Assembly: GCA_002633025.1 (NCBI GenBank) | Contig: NMRB01000087.1 | Coordinates: 150,690-214,689 of the forward strand | Direction of reading: 5' to 3' | DNA: 64,000 bases | From: Notospermus geniculatus | Lineage: Eukaryota > Nemertea > Pilidiophora > Heteronemertea > Lineidae | Part shown: piece by piece, positions 12,795 through 24,100 of the stretch | Numbering within the stretch: position 1 is the stretch's first letter | Layout of the letters: the number at the start of each line of letters is the position of its first letter | Translations under genes and position numbers: made by a program | Notes under the pieces: generated by a model | What the model saw: the letters and a program-made list of their open reading frames with translations, nothing else | Databases searched by the model: none | What the model was told of the DNA's origin: nothing

Positions 12795-15700
12795 ATGGGT
12801 ACGCGCCCCAAAGGTAAGTTTTGCGCCCGGTTTGCACATTTAAACGCGATATTAGTGCAAAAGCTATCAAACAATACCTGAGGAAACCTTTCATCAGCAT
12901 CATCGTGTTCATTGGTTTCATTATTTGCCACATTTCTGGCACTAAAAATGCCATCATTCCATTTTCCGGGTTCAGAACTTATACGAGAGCCACCTGCTCT
13001 TCGGCAATTTCCGGGAATAATCGGTATTGTTTACATGTTGCTAGACATGGTGGAATGCACGTTTATTTTTATTTTCCTTTTTCGTACTGCGTTCAACTGA
13101 CTCTTCCCTTGTGAGATCTGACATCTAATTGCTCTGAATACAATAGGCCTACCAGGATGTCAATAAAAACATTTGGGCCTGGAAGATGTAAGTAAAGCAT
13201 TTAATTTCCAATGGCTTGGTGCAGTGCAGTTTGACAAGCTTTTAATATATGGAGCGCCATTACTGCAACAAATTCAGTGTGCCTCTTTCAAATTCATGTA
13301 GGCCTATGATGGTGTGACCAGTTTTTGTGGTACCGGTACTATAGATGTGTACCGAAAATTGCGGACGACGTGACGTGACGCCGTAGTGCATCCAACACAT
13401 GCTGATGCATTGCGACGTCACTGACGCCATGTAAACATGGTCCGCAATTTATGGGACATGACTATAGGCCATGTAGGCCTAAGAAGACTTTACCGCCCAA
13501 TTGCGGCGTTACTCACTTTGCGTCCTTATTTTGTTATGTATCGAAAATAGATACTGAGTAAGATCATGCTGAAGTGAAGCCAATGGCAATGTTTCTTTTA
13601 CGAGAATCTAAAACATCATTGTATTGACCTTATTTTCAGCTGGGCAGAACTTTAGAATCCCTGGGGCTGGTCAGAAGTGGCACGCAATGGAAATCCTATT
13701 GTACAATCGTAACAATGCGGCTTATTCCGTCAATCAATGACCAGGGATTGTAAAGTCGTTCCTTCAGCTGACTCAACTATGAATTTTGAACATTTCTTCT
13801 TTTCTAATTTCAGAGTATGACGACAAGAATTTTCAGAGAATGGGTTGTGGGGCCTCGGCAGCAGCTGTGATCCCGCAAAACACACTTGGACCTCCAAAGA
13901 TCTACAAAGCAACCGCAGTACAGACTGATCCAATAAATTTTGCTGACAAGACTGATGGAATAAAAGTTGGTGATACCGGGACACAGAAAACAGTTGAATC
14001 TCACGGTGGAGCTCAAACAATTACAGTCCCTGATGGATTAAGCCATCATGGTGCAGCGTATGGTCTGTCCGGAGGATCTATTTTGAAATCACCAGAGGAC
14101 GCCTGGTAAGGATTCAGGACTGAAATTAGTGAAAAAAATAAGGTTTGGGTTCAGTAGCCACTAAAAGCAGTGTTCAGACTAGTGTCTCAAGTATTTGGAG
14201 CTGTTTCTGAGTGGAAAACCAAAAAAAGTGAAAAATCCATTTTTATGTCCTAATATTATCCCAAGACTCACCCAAACTGAAATTGACAGGATGTTAATGA
14301 AAATAACAATGTTCTTTTTTTCAATTCATTTTTTACTGATCCAGGCCTTGCTAACTTGGACAAACATTTTGAAATTGACCATACTGAAGTCTTTTCTTCG
14401 AGTGCTATTGTAGACACAAGTAACCCAGGTAGCACAAAGGCATTGGGCCTGGCTCGGCCCAAGCCTGGCACAAAAGTCATGCCTGGACTGGGCCAAGGTT
14501 GGCATGCCAAGCCAATGCCCGGGCTTGCCAGCCCAGAGCCAGGTGGTGCCAGGCCAGGCCCAGCCTTGCTAATGGCAGACTTGCCATGGCTGGGCCAAGG
14601 ATGGCAAAGAACTGGCATGAATCTGGTATCCACTGCAGAACCATGGCTGGCCCAATGATGGCAAAGAACTGGATATTAGACATTTTTTTGCAAGGTCTGA
14701 ACAGACCAAGATCCCAGCTTGGGTTTTTGCTTTGCTCCTTTTCAACCACTGAGTGGTTGAAGAGGAGCCAGGAGTGGGAGACTCCTGTCGATCAAAAAAC
14801 CCTGATCAGGGGACTCTGTTAGGCTGAGTAAGCCGTAACATTCAAGTTACCATAAATAGTATGTAGGGGTCAGGGATTTCATTCAAATAAAACTTTTTCA
14901 TATGTGTGGTGCAATGAGGCATCATTTCCAAAAACTTGACACCCCACAAAAATACTGAGCGAGGTTTATTGTACAAAAATATATTGTTACCATGTTGGTA
15001 TAGGAGGAGGCAACATTCCTATATTTTTTATTCGCCATATTTTTTATTCTACAATTAGTTATTAAGATTAGTATTAGAAGTACGTTGACGTCTTTTCCAC
15101 GTGATTTCGACGTCTTTTGTGGAAATACTTTCTGAAGTTTTAACAAGTTGACGTCGACTTTCTGGATTGTTATACATTTAATTTCACTATCATCTTAATT
15201 ATGAATCGTTTTTTTAAGGATTTGAGACTGGTTAAGAGAAGTCGTCAATTTCATGTTTTAGGGTCCTTAAGTTCATTGACAATGTTGGGCCAGTCCTGGT
15301 CCAGGTCTGGCAAGTCCTCTTCAGCTGTGTCAGTGGAGCAAGCCTTAGGCCAGCCTTGGCCTTGCCTTGGCAATCTCATTCAGAATATCTCAGTCGAGCC
15401 AGGCATGGGCCAGCCCTGGCCATGCCCAGGCATACCTGGTGCCAGGTCTTGCCAGGTCATGCCGAGTGTATGCCAACCTTGGGCCAAGGCACCTGTGCTA
15501 GCTGGGAAAGGACACAGACATTCACATTATTGACTAAATAACCCAAGAAAAATTTTACAACTCAAAAAAAATCACAAATTAACAAAATAACAAATTAAAA
15601 TAAAAACGATTGGGCAATAATGCCAGCTGCACCTGACCAGTCCATGATGTCATTGATCTCAGTAAATTCTCTGAAAGGCATCCATCGCTGTATGCTACGT

Positions 15701-17074
15701 GAACAAATGTCGCTAGCATTGTGTATTGATTTTCCATTTGACTTGCTATGGGACAGGATTATTAGCAAGTTAGCAGTGGCCATGACTGCAGAATAAATTA
15801 ATCATCTGCCGTATCGAAAATTCATGACTGGTTGCATGCAGTCTAGATACGTTAGTAGCATTGATATACCAGTCATTCAGCCCGTAAAGCTTGGAAACAG
15901 TGTCAGGGATTTCTCTTTTCAACAACCCAAAGGGTGCTTCGCTGTGACAGTTATTCATGTAATCGTCTATATCGTTCTATCTCATTTCACTTCCAGGTTA
16001 GCAGTTTGTCAAGATATGGAATTCCAGGGTGCGAAGCTTCCTCTCAAGGACCTAGTCATTAAACGATCTGGATGGAAGACAGTTCGTGTGTTTGTCTCGT
16101 CAACTTTCAAGGATTTTCATCAAGAAAGAGAGACTTTGGTGAAAGAGGTACAAAATGCTAGTTGTAGACACCGGTTCATGTTGGCTTTGGCTCGAGGTTG
16201 TGGGTCAATTCCTAGTCAATGAATACTGAGTCAAGAACTGTGTGCCCCAATTTTCTCATGTACCGTACACTCTTACAGAAACCTGCGTTCTTCAGATATT
16301 CTTTCTTCTTTACAGATATTCCCAGATCTCCGTGTTTGGTGTCAAAAGAGACGAATACATTTAGTAGAATGTGATCTGAGATGGGTAGGTTGAAAACAAG
16401 AAGTTCTAGTTTCTCCAAAGGAGTGGTTCCAAATGTCAAAATCTATCTGGTTGACTGATTTTGCTCCCGATGTGTTGTTCAAACAAGGTGTATACGGCAA
16501 TGGTAACTTTGACTTATAATGGTGATATGAAGCTTTAGAACTTTCCATTGTTCAGTCTCAAAATGCTCTTCCCCTATCCTAACCAACATTTGTTTTCTTT
16601 AGGGAATCCCGAAAGATTCCACATCAGAGTTGACACTCAGAACATGTCTCGGCGAAATCGACCGATGTTATGCCGACAATATCAAACCGTTCTTCCTGAA
16701 CATGAGCAGGTATGAAAGATACGACGTTGCCCCAGTCGGTTGAACTTTACAAGTAGTAAATGTAATGAAACACAACTAAATGTTGCTTAGACAAAAGCTG
16801 AAACAAAAAGACTATAGACTACGGTAGTTAAACACCACCATGGTCAGCCTTCAGCGTATAGATACAAACTCTGTGAGAGAAGTGTATTCAACAGCATGCT
16901 CTTCCACATAATCTAAATTGACTGCAATCCCTTCTTACAGCGAGAGAATTGGCTGGATTCCATTACCGGGGGAGATTCCACAGAGCCTCGTTGACGAATA
17001 CAAATGGGTGTTCGGCCTTTCCGTAACGGAAATGGAGATCGTCCACGGTGCCTACAGGAAGGACAATCCAAATT
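12795..17074 (+). CDS. TTC41-like gene, duplicate copy of exons 1-6 only
   Basis: Exons 12795-12813, 13814-14105, 15997-16147, 16316-16384, 16603-16709 and 16941-17074 match, with the same lengths and phases, the six exons at 18148-21865. Protein differences are few (for example NFADK versus HFSDK, GAQT versus GAKT). The copy stops at the gap at 17200 with no downstream exons. The segment encodes the Met-Gly N-terminus and the DUF4062-type region (VRVFVSSTFKDFHQERE, then TCLGEIDRCY and SVTEMEIVHGAYR). Introns differ by insertions: 13643-13762 and 14424-15506 are present here and absent from the other copy. I interpret this as the alternative haplotype placed in tandem by the assembler; a real partial tandem duplication is possible. 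Confidence 0.75.
13643..13762. mobile_element. 120-bp MITE with 8-bp target duplication, absent from the second copy
   Basis: Flanked by TTCAGCTG on both sides; the equivalent site near 18884 has a single TTCAGCTG and no insert. The ends are inverted and similar (…AGAACTTTAGAATCCCTGG against …CGACTTTACAATCCCTGG). The 8-bp duplication points to the hAT superfamily. A related stretch is at about 59200-59300. Confidence 0.75.
14424..15506. mobile_element. 1.08-kb non-autonomous TIR element with GGCC-rich internal repeats
   Basis: Starts CCCAGGTAGCACA and ends TGTGCTAGCTGGG, which are inverted copies with one mismatch. The body has two blocks (about 14440-14660 and 15285-15490) of degenerate TGGGCCAGGC/TGGCATGCC repeats. 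The corresponding intron of the second copy (near 19551) lacks the insert. Open frames across it are repeat artefacts. No transposase. Confidence 0.7.
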
Positions 17075-17199
17075 GTAAGGCTAGAAATGATATCCATTAT
17101 CTTTCTTATGGATTCTTCTTGTCACTGTCAGTAGTCAGCCAATGGAACTGACTTTTGCCCACTGTACATAGTCAGATTTTACATCAAAATTTCTGAGTA

Positions 17200-18083
17200 N
17201 NNNNNNNNNNNNNNNNNNNNNNNNNNNNNNNNNNNNNNNNNNNNNNNNNNNNNNNNNNNNNNNNNNNNNNNNNNNNNNNNNNNNNNNNNNNNNNNNNNNN
17301 NNNNNNNNNNNNNNNNNNNNNNNNNNNNNNNNNNNNNNNNNNNNNNNNNNNNNNNNNNNNNNNNNNNNNNNNNNNNNNNNNNNNNNNNNNNNNNNNNNNN
17401 NNNNNNNNNNNNNNNNNNNNNNNNNNNNNNNNNNNNNNNNNNNNNNNNNNNNNNNNNNNNNNNNNNNNNNNNNNNNNNNNNNNNNNNNNNNNNNNNNNNN
17501 NNNNNNNNNNNNNNNNNNNNNNNNNNNNNNNNNNNNNNNNNNNNNNNNNNNNNNNNNNNNNNNNNNNNNNNNNNNNNNNNNNNNNNNNNNNNNNNNNNNN
17601 NNNNNNNNNNNNNNNNNNNNNNNNNNNNNNNNNNNNNNNNNNNNNNNNNNNNNNNNNNNNNNNNNNNNNNNNNNNNNNNNNNNNNNNNNNNNNNNNNNNN
17701 NNNNNNNNNNNNNNNNNNNNNNNNNNNNNNNNNNNNNNNNNNNNNNNNNNNNNNNNNNNNNNNNNNNNNNNNNNNNNNNNNNNNNNNNNNNNNNNNNNNN
17801 NNNNNNNNNNNNNNNNNNNNNNNNNNNNNNNNNNNNNNNNNNNNNNNNNNNNNNNNNNNNNNNNNNNNNNNNNNNNNNNNNNNNNNNNNNNNNNNNNNNN
17901 NNNNNNNNNNNNNNNNNNNNNNNNNNNNNNNNNNNNNNNNNNNNNNNNNNNNNNNNNNNNNNNNNNNNNNNNNNNNNNNNNNNNNNNNNNNNNNNNNNNN
18001 NNNNNNNNNNNNNNNNNNNNNNNNNNNNNNNNNNNNNNNNNNNNNNNNNNNNNNNNNNNNNNNNNNNNNNNNNNNNNNNNNNN
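17200..18083. other. Assembly gap (884 N)
   Basis: Run of Ns. Sequence after the gap restarts at a point equivalent to 12733, so the gap joins two overlapping versions of the same region. Confidence 0.99.
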
Positions 18084-18147
18084 TTGAAACAATAGTCACG
18101 TGATAAGTTGGCAACGAAAATTTTATGGGGTGTTCAATCCGACATAA

Positions 18148-21100
18148 ATGGGTACGCGCCCCAAAGGTAAGTTTTGCGCCCGGTTTGCACATTTAAACGC
18201 GATATTAGTGCAAAAGCTATCAAACAGTACCTGAGGAAACCTTTCATCAGCATCATCGTGTTCATTGGTTTCATTATTTGCCACATTTCTGGCACTAAAA
18301 ATGTCATCATTCCATTTTCCGGGTTCAGAACTTATACGAGAGCCACCTGCTCTTCGGCAATTTCCGGGAATAATCGGTATTGTTGACATGTTGCTAGACA
18401 TGGTGGAATGCACGTTTATTTTTGTTTTCCTTAATTTCGTACTGCGTTCAACTGACTCTTCCCTTGTGAGATCTGACATCTAATTGCTCTGAATACAATT
18501 GGCCTACCAGGATGTCAATAAAAACATTTGGGCCTGGGAGATGTAAGTAAAGCATTTAATTTCCAATCATGGCTTGGTGCAGTGCAGTTGCATGACTGAC
18601 AAGCTTTTAATATATGGAGCGCCATTACTGCAATAAATTCAGTGTGCCTCTTACAAATTCATGTAGGCCTATGATGGTGTGACCGGTTTTCGTGGTACTA
18701 GGCCATGTAGGCCTAAGACTTTACCACCCGATTCCGGTGTTACTACTCGCTTTGCATCCTTAGCCTATTATTTTGTTATGTATCGAAAATAGTATAGGCC
18801 TAGGCCTGCCTACTGGGTAAGATGCTGAAGCCATGGCAATGTTTCTTTTGCGAGAAGTCTAAAACACCATTGACCTTATTTTCAGCTGACTCAACTATGA
18901 ATTTTGAACATTTCTTTTCTAATTCCAGAGTATGACGACAAGAATTTTCAGAGAATGGGTTGTGGGGCTTCGGCAGCAGCTGTGATCCCGCAAAACACAC
19001 TTGGACCTCCAAAGATCTACAAAGCAACCGCTGTACAGACTGATCCAATACATTTTTCTGACAAGACTGATGGAATAAAAGTTGGTGATACCGGGACACA
19101 GAAAACAGTTGAATCTCACGGTGGAGCTAAAACAATTACAGTCCCTGATGGATTAAGCCATCATGGTGCAGCGTATGGTCTGTCCGGAGGATCTATTTTG
19201 AAATCACCAGAAGACGCCTGGTAAAGATTCAGTAGGACTGAAATTAGTGAGAGAAAAAAATAAGGTTTCGGTTCAGCAGCCACTAAAAGCAGTTCAGACT
19301 AGTCTCAAGTATTTGGAGCTGGAAAAACAAAAAAAGTTACCATCAATCCATTTTTATGTCCTATTAATATTATCCCATGACTCACCCAAACTGAAATTGA
19401 CAGGATGTTAGGGGCAAGAGATGTTAATGAAAATATCAATGTTCTTTTTTTTAATTCATTTTTACTGATCCAGGCCTTGCTAACTTAAACAAACATAATT
19501 AACCATGTACTGACATCTTCTCTTCAAGTGCTATTGTAGACACAAGTAAAGCAAAGGACACAGACGTTCACATTATTGACTAAATAACCCAAGAAAATTT
19601 TTACAACTCAAAAAATCAACCAAATAACTTAAGTGTTGTGTCTTTGCTTGAGGATGCAATAAAAAATTATTATAAAAACAATTGGGCAATAACGCCAGCT
19701 GCACCAGTCCATGATGTCATCGATCTCAGTAAATTCTCTGAAAGGCATCCATCACTGTATGCTACTTGAACAAATGTCGCTTTCATTGTGTATTGATTTT
19801 CCATTTGACTTGCTATGGGACGGGATTATTAGCGAGTTAGCAGTGGCCATGACTGCAGAATAAATTAATCATCTGCCGTATCGAAAATTCATGACTGGTT
19901 GCATGCAGTCTAGCTACGTTAGTAGGATCAGGAAGATATTATCTCTTCCTGGTAGGATTGATATACCAGCCATTCAGCCTCTAAAGCTTGGAAACAGTGT
20001 CAGGGATTTCTCTTTTCAACAACCCAAAGGGTGCTTCGCTGTGACGGTTATTCATGTAAACCAACACTGATGAACGAACGTGCTTAGATAGGGGCTCTCT
20101 AGTGCATAACTAATTGCAACTAATCGCTCGCTTATCTATTTTTGCTAAATTGTCTATTGCCTGTTTATAGCCTATACATTTTTCAGGCTCAAATAATGAA
20201 TACCCCCACAGTAAAGTGCTGTAGGCTGACAGTGCCTCTAGTCAGCCTGGTACAAAAATATTGATGATAAACAGGAAGTCAATTTCCAGAATTGACTTCC
20301 TGTTTATCATCATTTTGTGTGTCAATTTTTGTGCTGTCTCTTTCTTTGTACAAAAATATTGAAGGTGTTGGCCTAGTACCGGTATAATATGGGACGAGAT
20401 TTTCTGTGATTAACATGCCAGAGTGGTAAAATGAATCTCTGACTTGAAAAATCTGAATTTTTAGGAGGACCTCAGAGTGTAGTGGGATTCAGAATCAGAG
20501 CCGATCTTACCCTCTATATACCGTTCTCAAATTGACATAAACGACAAAGATCTGCGTACTTCCGCCGAAATCTCAACCACAACCTCGGTAACTGAATCGA
20601 TGATGTAACACAGACAACCCCATGACAGTGACATCGAAGACATTGCGTCAGACTCAACCATTGCTGAATCGTGGACTGCATCACATCAGCCAGTTTCAGA
20701 TCAAGGTTCTGGTTGAGATTTCGGCGGAAGTGCGCAGATCTACGAATTCGAGAATCGTCTACATGTATATTGTTCTATCTCATTTCACTTCCAGGTTGGC
20801 CGTTTGTCAAGATATGGAATTCCAGGGTGCGAAGCTTCCTCTCAAGGACCTAGTCATTAAACGATCTGGATGGAAGACTGTTCGTGTGTTTGTCTCGTCA
20901 ACTTTCAAGGACTTTCATCAAGAAAGAGAGACTTTGGTGAAAGAGGTACGAAATGCTGGTTCTGGAAACCGGTTCATGTTGGCTTTGAGGTTGTGGGTCA
21001 ATTCCTAGTCGATAAATACAGAGTCAAGACCTGTGTGCGAGAATTTTCTCATCTACCGTACAGAAATCTGCATTCTTCACATATTCGTTCTACTTTACAG

Positions 21101-24100
21101 ATATTCCCAGATCTCCGTGTTTGGTGTCAAAAGAGACGAATACATTTAGTAGAATGTGATCTGAGATGGGTAGGTTGAAACAAGAAGTTCTAGTTTCTCC
21201 AAAGGAGTGGTTCCAAATGTCAAAATCTGTCTGGTTTATTACTGGTTTTGCTCCCTGTTGTTGAAACAAGGTGTATACCGGTACCTTTATTCAGCTGTAA
21301 ACAACTTTGACTTATAATGCTGATAATAATATGAAGCTTTCCACTGTTCAGTCTCAAAATGCTCTTTCCCTATCCTAACCAACATTTGTTTTCTTTTATA
21401 GGGAATCCCGAAAGATTCCACATCAGAGTTGACACTGAGAACATGTCTTGGCGAAATCGACCGATGTTATGCCGACAATATCAAACCATTCTTCTTAAAC
21501 ATGAGCAGGTATGAAAGATATGACGTTGCCCCAGTCGGTTGAACTTTACAAGTAGTAAATGTAATGAAACACAACTAAATGTTGCTTAGACAAAAGCTGA
21601 AACAAAAGACTATAGTTAAACACCACCATGGTCAGCCTTCAGCGTAAAGATACAAACTCTGTGCGAGAGGTGTATTCAACAGCATGCTCTTCCACATAAT
21701 CCGGTAAATTGACTGCAATCCCTTCTTACAGTGAGAGAATTGGCTGGATTCCATTACCGGGGGAGATTCCTCAGAGCCTCGTTGACGAATACAAATGGGT
21801 GTTCGGCCTTTCCGTCACGGAAATGGAGATCGTCCACGGTGCCTACAGGAAGGACAATCCAAATTGTAAGGCTAGAAATGATATCCATTATCTTATGGAT
21901 TCTTCTTGTCAATGTCAGCATAGTCAGCCAACAGAAACTTAACTTTTATGCCCACCCTACCCAGTCAAATTTTCAAAGTACGCTTATTAAAGGCTTACGT
22001 CTGCATTCGCATGATTATGCATGCAGTAGGCCCTGAACCTGAGTTCCCAAAATATCATTAGAAAAATTTGACTGTGTGAAGCTGGGTTAGGGTGGACTTT
22101 TAAGTTTTATGAACCTCATTCATTGAGTCAGTGATGATTGCATCATAAAGTACTCAGCGTGATTTAAATTTTTAATACTGGGCAATTAAAAAAATGTCTC
22201 CCTGCTCCTTTCAGCCCTCTTCATGCTCAGAGATGACAGCTTCCTCGATACAGTGCCAAAGAAGTACAAGAATCTGTTTGTGGATGAAAATCCTATTGCA
22301 AAGGACAAAATGAGTGTTCTCAGGAATATGCTTGAAGCTCGGTTTCCTGTGAGTATCATATCTGGCAACTTTCAAGGAAATCTTTGCAGAAAATCTAAAT
22401 TCAGGCCCTCGCAGGAAAATCAGGATATCATTCTTGAGTCACTGTCCTTTTTTCATTCCAGCCAAGTCGCATTGTCAAGTATGGCTGTATGTATGAAGGA
22501 GCTGAAGAAAACAGAGTTAGGCTGCATTTGGATACAAATTTTAGAAACAGAGTAAGATCATGGATTTCAGTACTTTGTCTAAACTCTGACAAGGGAGAGG
22601 GGTTTTGACATGTTTTACTTCATATTCTTGCAGGCAAGGTTCGAATTAATAAAATGCGACCCTGAACTACACAAAGTGGAACGAAATTTTATCCATAATA
22701 CAGGCCATTTCAGTGATCTTGTCTTTTGGCAGACGGCTTTGTTGACATTTGCCTAGAATATGTCACAGGTTTCTTCCTGCACCCAAACTTCCTCCTGCTT
22801 TCTGGAAAACTGCCTCTGTCAAAAATTCAGCCGTGCAGCAGTTCCCACAAATTCAATTCAGAAACGTAAAACATGGTTTACTTTTCAGATCTTTGAGTTC
22901 TTCAAGGAGCGTATATCTATCCAGTATCCTCTTGACCAAGAGACAGCCAATGATCCGTATTTCATCACCAAGGAATCCCATGAATCATTCATGAAGCAGA
23001 GGTGTCAGAATGTTTTTGGAAGAACTGCAATGCTTGAGAAGGTGAAAACCATTCTTGAACTTTCTTTTTCATCTTTTGCAGGAATTTTTTCTTTGTTTTA
23101 TTTGTAATTACCCCGGTATATGCCGGGTGTGACTTCTCGAGTGAATTACAATTGCGATTGATTTGATTTGGTAAGACAGTAGTCTATAGGTGTCATCTTT
23201 TTGTGTGTGCAACTTGGTCAAGCAGAACGCACTTCAAAATACATGTATTAATCTGCCGCCATTTAATTTATTTTGCCTTGTTACAGATCTATGAATACAT
23301 AGATGCACCAGACACAGATGTGCCCATGTTGGTGTTGGGTGGACCTGGAGCCGGCAAGTCCAGCATCATGGCCAAAGTAGCAGACGACACAGTGGAGAGG
23401 GCAATTCTGGATAGGATACCAGGGTATGTTCGATTATTGAAAAAAATTAACAAAAGGTGGAAAGATGGTGCCAAGAAAAATTGATGCTGGAATTCAGTTG
23501 AAACAGTTTTTATGGAGCCAGAGCCAAAAAGCTGGTCGGATTTAGCCAGCGAGGGAGTTTGACATGTTTCGTGTGACCCGAGGGGTGTCACGTCGCACGA
23601 ATTTCTGTACATTCTTCCTGACGTCATTTGCACTATTGGCATAGACGGTTGCTGATGTATTGCCGATGCCTGTATTGTTACTGGTTACTGATGTACATGT
23701 ATTGCCAATACCTGTATTGTTACTGGTTACTGATGTACATGTATTGCCAATACCTGTATTGTTACTGGTTACTGATGTACATGTATTGTCAGTGCCTGTA
23801 TTGTTACTGATGTACCACCGAAGCCTGTACTGTCTTTTCCTTTACAGTGGGGGCAAAACTGGTTGGCATGTTTTCTATCACTTTGTGGGAGCAGTGCCTG
23901 GCTCAACTGATCTGGAAACTTTGTTGAAGAGAATGATGAAAGAGATTGATGTTCTAAATGTAAGCTGTGTCTTTCTTTTAAAAATACACGTCTTCTGTTA
24001 CAGGGTTTTTGATTTTCTGGAAAATTCACACCAACCAGCCCGACTCTGTAGCCCCTCTGCAGTTACCACTACTGGTACTAGTAACCCCTCTCACTATGTC

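Noticed and set aside
14268-14822. Several overlapping ORFs rich in Gly, Pro, Ala and Trp
   Set aside because: They arise from TGGGCCAGGC repeats inside the TIR element 14424-15506, which is absent from the other haplotype.
18123-18479. Minus-strand ORF with a good start context and a possible donor (CAG before GTACTG) opposite intron 1 of the TTC41-like gene
   Set aside because: In the other copy (12880-13110) the same frame is broken by a TAA five codons after the equivalent ATG and by an indel, and no partner exon is visible.
23628-23815. ORF with repeated VLLLVTDVHVLPIP-type segments
   Set aside because: Translation of a 42-bp tandem repeat in an intron; the real exon starts at 23848 in a defined phase.
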